Source: Novosphingobium capsulatum NBRC 12533 (GTDB lineage: Bacteria > Pseudomonadota > Alphaproteobacteria > Sphingomonadales > Sphingomonadaceae). From it: a stretch of 64,000 bases of DNA. The notes under the pieces were generated by a model, which worked only from the letters and a program-made list of their open reading frames with translations, had not been told where the DNA came from and did not search any database. Every line of letters begins with the position of its first letter. Within the stretch, counting starts at the first letter, position 1. Where the stretch lies: NCBI RefSeq assembly GCF_001598375.1, contig NZ_BCYV01000019.1, positions 1 to 64,000 of the forward strand, written 5' to 3'. Made by a program: the position numbers and the translations under genes. Below, one piece after another: positions 51,491 to 61,181 of the stretch.

Positions 51491-52866
51491 TTCTTGGCGA
51501 ACGGGTTGGTCGGGCTGCGCAGCGTCAGCCGGATCGGCACCGCCTCGAACCCCAGCGAGCGGCGGATGCCGTTGACCAGATAGCGGCGATAGCTTTCGGG
51601 CAGCTGATCGAGCCGCGTGCCGAACATCACGAAGCTGGGCGGGCGCGTCTTGGCCTGGGTGATATAGCGCAGCTTGATGCGGCGGCCGCCTGGCGCGGGC
51701 GGCGGGTTGGCCGCCAGCGCATCATCGAACCAGCGGTTGAGCGCAGCGGTCGGCACGCGCTTGCTCCAGGCATCGCGCAGCGTAAAGGCGGCCGACAGCA
51801 GCGTGTCCAGCCCCTTGCCGGTGCGGGCCGACACAGCCACCAGCGGCACGCCGCGCACCTGCGCCAGGCCATCGTCGAGCGCCTGGCGCACGCCGTTGAA
51901 CAGGCCGCTGGCATCTTCGGCCACGTCCCACTTGTTGATGGCAATCAGCAGGGCGCGCCCTTCTTCCAGCACCATCGAGGCGATCTTGAGATCCTGGTGT
52001 TCCAGCCCGCGCGTGGCATCGAGCAGCAGCACGACCACTTCGGCAAAATCGATCGCGCGGCGGGCATCGGCCACCGACAGCTTTTCCAGCTTGTCGACCA
52101 CCTGGGCCTTCTTGCGCATGCCGGCCGTGTCGATCAGGCGAATCGGGCGTTCCTCGCCGTCCTTGGGATCGGTCCAGTTCCAGTCGATGGCGATCGAATC
52201 GCGGGTGATGCCCGCTTCCGGCCCGGTGAGCAGGCGATCTTCACCCAGGAAGCGATTGATCAGCGTGGACTTGCCGGCATTGGGGCGGCCGACGATGGCC
52301 AGTTTGAGCACAGCCTTGGGGTCGTACTCGGCCTCCTCGTCGGAGGCCTCTTCCTCGTCCTCGGCTTCCTGCTCGGCAAAATGGGGCAGCAGCGCCTCGA
52401 ACAGGTCGCCCAAGCCTTCGCCGTGTTCGGCCGAAACGCCCACGGGATCGCCAAAGCCGAGCGAGAACGCCTCGAACAGGCCATGATCGCCGGCGCGGCC
52501 CTCGGCCTTGTTGGCCAGCAGAATCACCGGAATATCGTGCCCGCGCAGATAGCGGCCGATTTCCTCGTCCAGCGGGGTGATGCCGGCACGGGCATCGATC
52601 ACGAACAGCGCCACGTCGGCGCCTTCCAGCGATGCTTCGGTCTGCATCCGCATCCGGCCGGGCAGGCTGGAGGGATCTTCGTCTTCCCACCCGGCGGTGT
52701 CGACGATGGTGAATTCAAGGCCCAGCAGCGACGCATCGCCAAAGCGACGGTCACGGGTGACGCCGGGCTGGTCGTCAACCAGCGCCAGCTTTTTGCCGAC
52801 AAGCCGGTTGAACAGAGTGGACTTGCCCACGTTGGGCCGTCCGATGATGATAACCTGGGGACGCAT
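51487..52866 (-). CDS. der: Ribosome-assembly GTPase Der (EngA)
   Basis: A 459-residue double GTPase needed for 50S subunit maturation. The first G domain has GRPNVGKST, DTAGWE and NKAEG motifs. The second has GRPNAGKST, DTAGMRKK and NKWD motifs. A C-terminal KH-like domain follows and ends in SPTNPFAKK. An acidic linker (EQEAEDEEEASDEEAE) joins the two G domains, longer than usual. ATG 52866 gives the standard N-terminus (MRPQVIIIGRPN). Confidence 0.97.
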   Translation of the reverse strand: MRPQVIIIGRPNVGKSTLFNRLVGKKLALVDDQPGVTRDRRFGDASLLGLEFTIVDTAGWEDEDPSSLPGRMRMQTEASLEGADVALFVIDARAGITPLDEEIGRYLRGHDIPVILLANKAEGRAGDHGLFEAFSLGFGDPVGVSAEHGEGLGDLFEALLPHFAEQEAEDEEEASDEEAEYDPKAVLKLAIVGRPNAGKSTLINRFLGEDRLLTGPEAGITRDSIAIDWNWTDPKDGEERPIRLIDTAGMRKKAQVVDKLEKLSVADARRAIDFAEVVVLLLDATRGLEHQDLKIASMVLEEGRALLIAINKWDVAEDASGLFNGVRQALDDGLAQVRGVPLVAVSARTGKGLDTLLSAAFTLRDAWSKRVPTAALNRWFDDALAANPPPAPGGRRIKLRYITQAKTRPPSFVMFGTRLDQLPESYRRYLVNGIRRSLGFEAVPIRLTLRSPTNPFAKK

Positions 52867-53001
52867 AGGCCCCCGTTGGCCCGGCTTGGCGCCAAAGGCA
52901 AGCGGGCGTTGCATACCAGGCCCGGTTGGCCGCGATTCGTAAAACCGCCATTAACCAAGCCGGTCAGGCAGCCATTGACCATTTGCCGGCACAACCGCCG
53001 C

Positions 53002-53934
53002 ATGGTGTGGTGGACAAGAACAGGGCCGTTGGGCCTGGCCGCGGGGGCGGCACTGATCGCCGGGATGATCGCTCCAGGGGCTGCCATGGCCGCCCCGATC
53101 GCCCTGATTCCCGGCCCGGATCAATCCGATGGCGCACCGGCCGATACCGCCGGCGCGCTGCCTTACCTGCAATGCGTGCCCTATGCCCGGCAGGTTTCGG
53201 GCATCCAGCTGTTCGGCGATGCGCACACCTGGTGGGACCAGGCCGAGGGCCGCTATGAACGCGGTTTCACGCCCAAGCCGGGCGCTGTGATGAGCTTCCA
53301 TCCCTATGGCGCGATGCGCCTGGGCCATGTCGCCATGGTCAGCCGGGTGATCGATTCGCGCACCGTGCTGCTGCGCCATGCCAACTGGTCACCGATCAAC
53401 GGCACGCGCGGGCAAAAGGAAAACGATGTACGCGCGGTCGATGTGTCCGACGCCAACGACTGGAGCGCGGTGCGCGTATGGTATGCGCCGATCCAGGGCC
53501 TGGGCACCACGCATTGGCCGGTCGACGGCTTTATTTACAATCGCCCGCCAGCACGCCACCTCGGCACCGCCACGCCGCTGCGCCTGGCGAGTGCGACCGC
53601 TGCGCCGCGCAGCATGATGCAGCCGGCCGTGCAGCGCCAGGTGTTGATGGCCACGCGCGCCACGGCCCCGGCGCGCAGCCGGATCGATAGCGATTTTCTG
53701 AGTGGCGTTGCGGTGGAAACGGCAGCGCCAAAACCGGCCGCGCCCGTGCGCACCACGGCGCGGATCAGGATGGCGCAGGCCACTATTGCGGCCAGTGCCG
53801 CACTGCCGGCTCCGGCGCGGCGCGATCAGGCCAGCCTAGCGCGCGACGATGATCCCATCGGCCGCATCATTGCCAGCCGCACCGGCGGCGCCGGGGTGGG
53901 CAGCGCCGGCATGGGGATCGGGCGCCTGCGCTAA
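53002..53934 (+). CDS. CHAP-domain peptidoglycan hydrolase
   Basis: A 310-residue protein with a signal peptide (about 1-31). A CHAP amidase/endopeptidase domain covers about 50-175, with the nucleophile Cys58 in YLQCVPYAR and His109 in LGHVAMV. The C-terminal 130 residues are Ala-, Pro- and Arg-rich and look disordered. Expected to cut peptidoglycan stem peptides or crossbridges in the periplasm. It starts 135 bases from der on the opposite strand, so the two are divergent. Confidence 0.82.
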   Translation: MVWWTRTGPLGLAAGAALIAGMIAPGAAMAAPIALIPGPDQSDGAPADTAGALPYLQCVPYARQVSGIQLFGDAHTWWDQAEGRYERGFTPKPGAVMSFHPYGAMRLGHVAMVSRVIDSRTVLLRHANWSPINGTRGQKENDVRAVDVSDANDWSAVRVWYAPIQGLGTTHWPVDGFIYNRPPARHLGTATPLRLASATAAPRSMMQPAVQRQVLMATRATAPARSRIDSDFLSGVAVETAAPKPAAPVRTTARIRMAQATIAASAALPAPARRDQASLARDDDPIGRIIASRTGGAGVGSAGMGIGRLR

Positions 53935-53959
53935 CGCCGGCACCCGAACAACCCAAAGA

Positions 53960-54298
53960 TCAGGCCTTGGCCACCGGGGCGTCTTCGCCCAGGTCTTCAT
54001 ACCATGCCTCGACCGGGCCGGAGAGCTTGAGCGTCAGCGGGTTGCCCTTGCGGTCCATGGTCTTGCCGGCCTGCACGCGCACCCAGCCTTCGGAAATGCA
54101 ATATTCCTCGACATTGTTGCGCACAGTGCCCTTGAAGCGGATGCCCACGCCACGGCCCAGCTTGTCGGCGTCAAAGAACGCGCTGCGCGGGTTGATCGCC
54201 AGGCGATCGGGCGGCACATCGGCGCCGGACGTGGCAGGTGCGGTGGAAGGAGCGGCGACGGCGTCCGCGTTTTCGGGCGTTTCGATTGGATCGGTCAT
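53960..54298 (-). CDS. DUF3297 family protein
   Basis: A 112-residue soluble protein. After a variable Pro- and Ala-rich N-terminus, the conserved DUF3297 core follows: DRLAINPRSAFFDADKLGRG, then VGIRFKG, NNVEEYCISEGWVRV, AGKTMDRKGNPLTL and GPVEAWYEDLGE. Function unknown. ATG 54298 is followed by the family-like start. It stands between the CHAP gene and tRNA-Val. Confidence 0.88.
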   Translation of the reverse strand: MTDPIETPENADAVAAPSTAPATSGADVPPDRLAINPRSAFFDADKLGRGVGIRFKGTVRNNVEEYCISEGWVRVQAGKTMDRKGNPLTLKLSGPVEAWYEDLGEDAPVAKA

Positions 54299-54410
54299 GG
54301 GGAGCGAAATATCTTCACATGCCCACTTGTCAACGTTGCGCAACGCCGTTAGAGGCCGCCTCCACACCCCGGGGCCGACACGATCGACCACCGGGGGACG
54401 CCATTTCGGC

Positions 54411-54485
54411 GGGCGCGTAGCTCAGCGGTAGAGCACACCCTTCACACGGGTGGGGTCACAGGTTCAATCCCTGTCGCGCCCACCA
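54411..54485 (+). tRNA. tRNA-Val(CAC)
   Basis: A complete 75-base cloverleaf. The acceptor stem GGGCGCG pairs with CGCGCCC, the D arm is GCTC-AGCGGTA-GAGC, and the anticodon stem-loop CACCC-TTCACAC-GGGTG has anticodon CAC (valine). The T arm ACAGG-TTCAATC-CCTGT is intact and the 3' CCA is encoded (54483-54485). Confidence 0.95.
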
Positions 54486-54514
54486 TAAAATCCCAACAGA
54501 TCCGGATTTTATGG
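54483..54514. repeat. 11-bp inverted repeat overlapping the tRNA 3' end
   Basis: CCATAAAATCC (54483-54493), which begins with the CCA of the tRNA, is repeated as its exact complement at 54504-54514 across a 10-base loop. It may act as the tRNA terminator (the second arm contains TTTT), or it may be a trace of recombination at the tRNA 3' end. Confidence 0.55.
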
Positions 54515-54723
54515 TCACGGCAGGTGATGTCCTGCATCACGCTTGGTCGCCTTCTCGCACGCCAGCCGGCGACCGCCCAATTCATACCAATCCGGATGCA
54601 TCGCGCAGGGATTTGCAGCGCCGTGCGTTTGGCACAGGTACAAGCGCGCGCCTGATGCGGCAGCGGCGGCGCAGGGCCGGGCGGGCTGTCCGTTGTTGTG
54701 GCCAGACATCACCGGGTTCCTGC

Positions 54724-55398
54724 ATGCGCATACTGCTTGTCGAAGACGATGCCCCCCTCGCCCGTGCGCTGGAAGCGTGGCTGGCCGGTGCCGGGCTGAC
54801 TGTCGATCATGCTGCCAGCAGCGAGGAGGCGGAGCTGTTCCTGGCCGCCAATACCTATGCCGCGCTGGTGCTCGATCGGGGATTGCCCGATGGCGACGGG
54901 TTGGCCCTGCTCGCCCGGTTGCGCCGCGCCGGGCATGGCCTTGCGGTGGTGGTGCTCACCGCGCGGGGAGAGGTGCAGGCGCGCATCGCCGGACTGGACG
55001 CAGGCGCCGACGATTACATGGCCAAGCCTTTTTCGCCCGATGAACTGCTCGCCCGCCTGCGCGCCGTGCTGCGCCGCAACGGCACGTTCCAGGGCCGTGA
55101 AATCGCCTGCGCCAACCTGGTCTTCGATCTCGACAATCTCTCGCTCAAGGTCGGGGGACAGGTTGTTGCGCTTTCGGCGCGCGAAGCCGGGCTGCTCGGC
55201 CTCCTGCTGCGCCGCGAAGGACAGGTGGTGACCAAGCGCCTTGCTGAAGACCAGCTGTTCGGCGCCAACGATCCGCTCGGCTCCAACGCGATCGAGGTCT
55301 ATGTCCATCGCCTGCGCCAGAAACTCGATGCCGCGCAGGGCGAGGCGGAGATCGTGACGGTGCGCGGCGTGGGCTATATCATCAAGCCACGCGCATGA
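54724..55398 (+). CDS. OmpR-family response regulator of the efflux operon
   Basis: A 224-residue regulator. The receiver has acidic DD in LLVEDDAPL, the phosphoacceptor in LVLDRGLPDG and lysine in YMAKPFSPDEL. The winged-helix domain is at about 125-220 and ends RGVGYIIKP. It overlaps the histidine kinase gene by four bases (ATGA). CzcR, CusR and QseB-type regulators share this form. It is followed in the same direction by the kinase and a CzcB/A/C-like efflux operon, its likely target. Confidence 0.92.
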   Translation: MRILLVEDDAPLARALEAWLAGAGLTVDHAASSEEAELFLAANTYAALVLDRGLPDGDGLALLARLRRAGHGLAVVVLTARGEVQARIAGLDAGADDYMAKPFSPDELLARLRAVLRRNGTFQGREIACANLVFDLDNLSLKVGGQVVALSAREAGLLGLLLRREGQVVTKRLAEDQLFGANDPLGSNAIEVYVHRLRQKLDAAQGEAEIVTVRGVGYIIKPRA

Positions 55399-56759
55399 AG
55401 CGGCTGGTACGCCGCGCGGCGACCTCGCTGCTCACGCGCATCCTGCTGGTGGAGGGCATCACCATTGTGGTGGCGAGCCTGGCCATGCCCTTTGCCGCGC
55501 GCACTGTGCTGGAAAGCAGCGTCCGCGCGATCGAGCGCGACACCTTGCGCCAACAGGCCGAACTGGTGGCGCGCCATGTCATCCCCGCACCAGGCGGCCA
55601 TTGGCAGGTGGCCCTGCCGCGCGAGGAGATGGCGATCTATGCCACCGGCTATGACGGGCGCGCCTTTGCCGTGATCGATGCGCGCGGACAGGTTCTGGCC
55701 CACAGCCCGTTCTTCCTGCCCGATATCTGGCCGCAGCCGCCCCGGGCCTGGCACGAGCAAGCCCTGACCAGCGGGCCGCTGGTTGGCCTGAGCGTGCCGC
55801 GGGCATTTGCCAACCACAACGTGCGCATCCTCGTGACCCAGGACCAGACCCGCCCTGGCGCCGTGGTCGACGATGTGGTGCGCAGCTTCCTGGCGCATTA
55901 CCTGGTCTGGCTGGTGGGGCTGCTGCTGCTGATGCCGCTGGCCAATATCACCATGCTGTGGCCACTGCTGCGGCGGATGCGCCACACGGCGCGGGCCGCC
56001 ACGCAGCTGGCCCCGCAGGACCCGGGCGCCCGGCTCGATGCGGCGGGCCTGCCGGCCGAGGCGACCGCCATGGTCAGCGCGATCAACGGCCTGCTCGACC
56101 GGGTGGAGGCAGCCCTGGCGCTGCAGCAGGAATTTGCCGGCAACGTGGCCCACGAACTGCGCACCCCGCTTGCCACCCTGCGGCTGGAAGTGGGGCGCAT
56201 GGCTGCGGAGCCGGCGCGCGACGAGGCGCTGGCGCAGATCGCGCGGATGGCCCACGTGCTCGACCAGTTGCGCGATCTGGCCAGCCTGGAGCACGATGCC
56301 GCGCCCGCGTTCGAGCGTTTCGACCTGGCCGGGCTGGCCGTGGCGGTCGTGGCCGATCGCACGCCCGATGTGCTGGCGGGCGGGCGCAGCATCGCGCTGT
56401 TCGGCGCTGAAGAGACGGTAATGACCCACGGCAACCCCGGCCTGGTGGCCATGGCCATTGCCAACCTGCTCGACAACGCGCGGCTGCACACCCCGCCGGG
56501 CACGGCGATCGAAGTCAGCGTTGCCCGCCCGGCGCAGATCAGCGTTGCCGACAATGGCCCCGGCGTGACCGAGGAAGACGCCACGCGCCTGGCGCGGCGG
56601 TTCTGGCGGGCCGACCATCGCCGTAGCGACGGCGCCGGGCTGGGCCTGTCGATCGTGCAGCGCATCGCCCACGTCCATAATGGTCGCCTGCTGATTTCCC
56701 GCGCCGCCAGCGGCGGGGCGTGCTTCACCCTGTCGCTGGCAGAATACGCTTTGCCGTAA
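55395..56759 (+). CDS. Sensor histidine kinase of the efflux operon
   Basis: A 454-residue membrane kinase with TM1 at about 13-33, a periplasmic sensor of about 135 residues (35-165) and TM2 at about 168-190. His253 is in VAHELRTPLATL. ATP-binding boxes are NLLDNARLH, VADNGPGV and GAGLGLSIV. The short sensor region has few Cys or His residues, so direct metal binding is not obvious. Forms the two-component pair with the preceding regulator. Confidence 0.9.
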   Translation: MKRLVRRAATSLLTRILLVEGITIVVASLAMPFAARTVLESSVRAIERDTLRQQAELVARHVIPAPGGHWQVALPREEMAIYATGYDGRAFAVIDARGQVLAHSPFFLPDIWPQPPRAWHEQALTSGPLVGLSVPRAFANHNVRILVTQDQTRPGAVVDDVVRSFLAHYLVWLVGLLLLMPLANITMLWPLLRRMRHTARAATQLAPQDPGARLDAAGLPAEATAMVSAINGLLDRVEAALALQQEFAGNVAHELRTPLATLRLEVGRMAAEPARDEALAQIARMAHVLDQLRDLASLEHDAAPAFERFDLAGLAVAVVADRTPDVLAGGRSIALFGAEETVMTHGNPGLVAMAIANLLDNARLHTPPGTAIEVSVARPAQISVADNGPGVTEEDATRLARRFWRADHRRSDGAGLGLSIVQRIAHVHNGRLLISRAASGGACFTLSLAEYALP

Positions 56760-56815
56760 GGTTGATGTAAGCGAGCCTGCCTAGGCCCGGCCCGATTTCA
56801 AGATCGAGGCCTGCC

Positions 56816-58003
56816 ATGATGGATCATCTTCCCGCCGACGAGCCGGAACGGCCCGTGCCGGTTCTGTCGCGCCGCGTGCAATGGCAATTGGCCGCTGCGC
56901 TGGTCGTGCTGGTCGCTGCCGGGGGCTGGCTGGCGCCGCGCATGCTCGGGCTGGATGGCGACCCTGCCCCCGCGCCGCCCCCGGCCAGCAGCGACGGCAG
57001 CTTTTCAGCCACGCAGGCGCAGTGGGATACCTTGCGCTTTGCCACGGTGCAGACCGGCCCACTGGGCGATGCGACGCAAAGCGATGGCAAGATCGCGGTG
57101 GATGATGACCTCACCACGCCGGTCTTTTCGCCGTTCACCGGGCAGGTCACGCGCGTGTTCGCCAAGGCCGGAGACCGCGTGCGTGCCGGCCAGCCGCTGT
57201 TTGCCGTGGCCGCCAACGAGGCCGCGCAAAGCGGCGCCGACATCATGACCGCCGCCGCCGCGGTCAAGGTGGCGCAGGCCAATGCCGCCCGCCTGCACGA
57301 TCTGGCCGCCAACAAGGGCGCCGCGCTCAAGGATGCGCAGCAGGCCGATGCCGATCTTGCCGCCGCGCAAGGCAATCTGCTGGCTGCGCAGGGCCGCCGC
57401 CGCGCGCTGGGCAGCATCAGCCATGGCGAGGGCATCGTCCGCGCGCCGGTGGGTGGCGTGGTTACCCAGCGGTTGATCGGCATGGGCCAGAACGTGGCCA
57501 GTGCCACCGGCGGCGCGGCCACCCAGGCTTTCACCATTTCCGATTTCTCGCGCGTGTGGCTGGTCGGCAACCTGCGCGAGGAAGACGCCGGGCGGGCCCG
57601 CCTGGGCCAGATGGCACTGGTGCGGCTGCCCGATGGCACCACCTTGCGCGCGCCATTGACCTATGTGGCGCCGATGATCGATCCGGCCACACGCCGGCTG
57701 ACCGTGCGCGCGCAGATCGCCAATCCCGACGAACGGCTCAAGCCCGAAACCTATGTCAGCTTTGCGCTGGAAACGGGCGGCGCACGCCAGGGGCTGATCG
57801 TGCCGGAAGAGGCGGTGATCTTCGAAGGCGATACCGCCCGCGTGTGGGTGGCCGACATGCGCCGCCATCGCCTGATGCTGCGCCCGATCGGCACGGGCCA
57901 GGTGGGCGGCGGCATCGTCGAGGTGACGAACGGGCTCAAGCCGGGTGAAACGGTGGTGACGGCAGGCAGCCTGTTCATCGACCGTGGCGCCAAGGCGGAT
58001 TGA
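56816..58003 (+). CDS. RND efflux periplasmic adaptor, CzcB/CusB-like
   Basis: A 395-residue membrane-fusion protein. An N-terminal anchor (about 21-43) is followed by the lipoyl and helical-hairpin parts (GQVTRVFAKAGDRVRAGQPL, then AKV-rich coils) and beta-barrel domains (VWLVGNLREEDAGRARLGQM). The layout fits heavy-metal adaptors of the CzcB/CusB group. ATG 56816 has GAGG six bases upstream. It lies 56 bases after the kinase and 13 bases before the RND pump gene. Confidence 0.88.
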   Translation: MMDHLPADEPERPVPVLSRRVQWQLAAALVVLVAAGGWLAPRMLGLDGDPAPAPPPASSDGSFSATQAQWDTLRFATVQTGPLGDATQSDGKIAVDDDLTTPVFSPFTGQVTRVFAKAGDRVRAGQPLFAVAANEAAQSGADIMTAAAAVKVAQANAARLHDLAANKGAALKDAQQADADLAAAQGNLLAAQGRRRALGSISHGEGIVRAPVGGVVTQRLIGMGQNVASATGGAATQAFTISDFSRVWLVGNLREEDAGRARLGQMALVRLPDGTTLRAPLTYVAPMIDPATRRLTVRAQIANPDERLKPETYVSFALETGGARQGLIVPEEAVIFEGDTARVWVADMRRHRLMLRPIGTGQVGGGIVEVTNGLKPGETVVTAGSLFIDRGAKAD

Positions 58004-58016
58004 GGGAGCGCGACGC

Positions 58017-61000
58017 ATGAACCCTGTCGTTGCCCTGGCCCTGCGCCATCGCGTGCTTGTGCTCATCTTGCTGGCGCTGTTCCTGGTGGGTGGCGGCATC
58101 GCCTTTCGCCTGCTCAATATCGAGGCCTATCCCGATCCCGTGCCGCCGATGGTGGAGGTGGTGACGCAGAACCCCGGCCAGTCTGCCGGCGAGATCGAGC
58201 GCACCGTCACCATGCCGATCGAGATCCAGCTGGCGGGGATCAAGAACGTCAAGAAGGTGGAGACGATCTCGCTGTTCGGCCTGTCGGACGTTCGCGTGCA
58301 GTTCACGTTCGATTATGACTATGACCAGGCCAAGCAGCAGGTCATCAATGCCCTGTCGCAAGTGCCGCCCCTGCCCGGCGGCGCCCAGCCGGGCATTTCG
58401 CCCACCAGCCCGATCGGCGAAATCTATCGCTATCGCATCGTCGGGCCCAAGAACTATTCCGTCACCGATCTCAAGACGATCCAGGACTGGATCCTGCAGC
58501 GCCGATTCAAGGCGGTGCCCGGAGTGATCGATGTCAACGGTTGGGCCGGCAAGAGCAAGACCTATGAGGTCACGATCGATCAGCGCAAGCTGGTTGCCTA
58601 TGGCCTGTCGCTGGGCCAGGTGCTCAACGCCATCAACAATGCCAACGGCAATGTCGGTGGCCAGACGATCAACCTGGGCCCGCAATCGGCGGTGGTGCGC
58701 GGGGTGGGCCTGATCCATTCGATGGATGACATCCGCGATACGCTGGTGGCCACCCCGGCGGCGGGCAAGCCAGTGCAGGTCAAGGACATTGCCACCGTGC
58801 AGGTGGGCAGCCAGCCGCGCTTGGGCATCGTCGGCCAGGACAACGATGACGACATCGTCCAGGGCATCATCCTGATGCGCCGCGGCGAACAGAGCCTGCC
58901 CACGCTCAAGGCGGTGGAGGCCGAGGTCGACAAGATCAACACCGAGGGCATCCTGCCGCCCGGCGTCCATCTCGAAAAGATCTATGACCGCACCGACCTG
59001 ATCGACGTGACGACGCATACCGTTCTGGAAAACATGGTGTTCGGCATCGCGCTGATCTTTGCGGTGCAGTGGATATTCCTGGGCACGTTCCGCAGCGCGC
59101 TGGTGGTGGCGGCCACGATTCCCTTTGCCCTGGCGTTCTCGATCCTGATCATGGTGCTGCGCGGGGAATCGGCCAACCTGCTGTCGGTCGGCGCGATCGA
59201 TTTCGGGCTGATCGTCGATGCCACGGTGATCATGGTGGAAAACATCTTCCGCCATTTGGCCCAGCCACCGCGCGCGCGCTTTGCCGCCACTGGCGCGCTC
59301 GATCACCAGGGCGGCATCGCCAGCTTCTTTGGCAAGCTGGGCATCATCGAAATGTCGGCCACCGAGGTCAACCGCGCGATCTTCTTTGCCGCGGCGATCA
59401 TCATTGCCGGCTTCCTGCCGCTGTTCACGCTGACCGGGGTGGAAGGGCACATCTTCGGACCCATGGCCAAGACTTATGCCTATGCCATCGTCGGCGGGCT
59501 GATCGCCACGTTCACCGTGGCGCCGGTGCTTTCGGCCTTCCTGCTCAAGGACGAGGAGGAAGAGCGCGAGACGCCGATCGTGCGCGCGATGCGCCGCGTC
59601 TATGATCCGGCGCTGCGCTTTGCCCTGGCCAATCGGGTGGTGGCGCTGGGCACCATGGCGGCGCTGTTGCTGGCAGCAGGCATCGCCATGCATGGGCTGG
59701 GCCTGGAATTCCTGCCCAAGCTGGAAGAGGGCAATTTCTGGATTCGCGCCACCCTGCCGCCCTCGATCAGCCTGGAAGAGGCGCAGGGCCAGGTGAACCG
59801 CATGCGGCACATGCTGATGAAGTATCCCGAGGTGAAGACCGTCATCAGCCAGCTTGGCCGCCCCGACGACGGCACCGATACCACCGGCTTCTTCAATGCC
59901 GAATTCTACGTGCCGCTCAAGCCGGCCAGCCAATGGCTCAAGGGCGTGACCAAGGAAGCGCTGACCCGCCAGGTGAATGCCGAACTCGCCGCACCCTTCC
60001 CCGGCGTGGAGTTCAATTTCAGCCAGAACATCGAAGACAATGTCGAGGAAGCCGCGAGCGGCGTGAAGGGCGCCAATTCGATCAAGCTCTATGGCAACGA
60101 TCTGCAGGCGCTGGAAAAAACCGCCTATCAGATCAAGGCCATCATGGCCAAGATCCCCGGCATTACCGACTTGTCGGTGTTCGATGCGCTGGGCCAGCCC
60201 ACGCTGAACATCAAGATCGATCGCGACAAGGCCGCGCACTATGGCCTTGCGCCTGGGGACATCAACGCCGTGGTCCAGGCCGCGATCGGCGGGCAGGCGG
60301 CGGGCAACCTCTATGAATATGGTTCTGACCGCAATTTCCCGATCGTGATCCGCCTGGCGCCGCAGTTCCGCCAGGATCTGGCCGCGATCCGCGCCATCCC
60401 GGTGGCGGTGCCCAATGCCACCGGCGGTGTCAGCCAGATTCCGCTCTCGACCGTGGCCGATGTCAGCCTCGTCTCGGGCTATTCGTTCATCTATCGCGAA
60501 AACCAGTCGCGCTACATCCCGATCAAGTTCTCGGTGCGTGGGCGCGACCTGGGCAGCGCGGTGCTGGAAGCGCAGCACAAGATCGCCGCCGAGGTGAAGC
60601 TGCCGCCCGGCAGCCGCATCGAGTGGGTGGGCGAATTCGGTGATCTCCAGGCTGCGCTCGCCCGGCTGGAAGTGGTCGTGCCGATCAGCCTGGCGCTGAT
60701 CGTCATGCTGCTGTTCCTCAATTTCGGGTCGGTGCGCGATACCGCCCTGGCGGCCAGCGTGATGCCCATGGCGCTGGTCGGCGGCGTGCTGATCCTGGCG
60801 CTGACCGGAACGCCGTTCAGCGTGTCGGCGGCGATCGGGTTCATTGGCCTGTTCGGCATTTCGGTGATGGAGGGCATTCTCGTGCTGGCCTATTTCAACC
60901 AGTTGATCGGCAATGGCATGGACCGGGCGCAGGCCGTGCTGCATGCCGCACGCACCCGCTTCCGCCCGGTGATGATGACCTGCATCGCCGCCTGTGTCGG

Positions 61001-61181
61001 CTTGCTGCCGGCGGCGGTATCGACCGGCATCGGCAGCCAGGTGCAGCGCCCGCTGGCCATGGTGGTGGTGGGCGGCATCCTGCTGGCGCCGGTGCTGATC
61101 CTGATCGTGTTGCCGGTGATGATCGATCTGTTTTCCAACCGCCCGGTCCGCCCGGCCCAGGAACCGGAGCACACGGCATGA
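58017..61181 (+). CDS. Heavy-metal RND efflux pump, CzcA/CusA family
   Basis: A 1054-residue inner-membrane proton antiporter with the RND layout: two large periplasmic loops and about twelve helices. The heavy-metal (HME) signature in TM4, DFGLIVDATVIMVEN, contains the two acidic residues that distinguish metal pumps from multidrug pumps. The N-terminus (NPVVALALRHRVLVLILLAL) begins at ATG 58017; the frame extends slightly upstream. Its stop overlaps the next gene (ATGA). Which metal (Co, Zn, Cd, Ni, Cu or Ag) cannot be read from sequence. Confidence 0.9.
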   Translation: MNPVVALALRHRVLVLILLALFLVGGGIAFRLLNIEAYPDPVPPMVEVVTQNPGQSAGEIERTVTMPIEIQLAGIKNVKKVETISLFGLSDVRVQFTFDYDYDQAKQQVINALSQVPPLPGGAQPGISPTSPIGEIYRYRIVGPKNYSVTDLKTIQDWILQRRFKAVPGVIDVNGWAGKSKTYEVTIDQRKLVAYGLSLGQVLNAINNANGNVGGQTINLGPQSAVVRGVGLIHSMDDIRDTLVATPAAGKPVQVKDIATVQVGSQPRLGIVGQDNDDDIVQGIILMRRGEQSLPTLKAVEAEVDKINTEGILPPGVHLEKIYDRTDLIDVTTHTVLENMVFGIALIFAVQWIFLGTFRSALVVAATIPFALAFSILIMVLRGESANLLSVGAIDFGLIVDATVIMVENIFRHLAQPPRARFAATGALDHQGGIASFFGKLGIIEMSATEVNRAIFFAAAIIIAGFLPLFTLTGVEGHIFGPMAKTYAYAIVGGLIATFTVAPVLSAFLLKDEEEERETPIVRAMRRVYDPALRFALANRVVALGTMAALLLAAGIAMHGLGLEFLPKLEEGNFWIRATLPPSISLEEAQGQVNRMRHMLMKYPEVKTVISQLGRPDDGTDTTGFFNAEFYVPLKPASQWLKGVTKEALTRQVNAELAAPFPGVEFNFSQNIEDNVEEAASGVKGANSIKLYGNDLQALEKTAYQIKAIMAKIPGITDLSVFDALGQPTLNIKIDRDKAAHYGLAPGDINAVVQAAIGGQAAGNLYEYGSDRNFPIVIRLAPQFRQDLAAIRAIPVAVPNATGGVSQIPLSTVADVSLVSGYSFIYRENQSRYIPIKFSVRGRDLGSAVLEAQHKIAAEVKLPPGSRIEWVGEFGDLQAALARLEVVVPISLALIVMLLFLNFGSVRDTALAASVMPMALVGGVLILALTGTPFSVSAAIGFIGLFGISVMEGILVLAYFNQLIGNGMDRAQAVLHAARTRFRPVMMTCIAACVGLLPAAVSTGIGSQVQRPLAMVVVGGILLAPVLILIVLPVMIDLFSNRPVRPAQEPEHTA

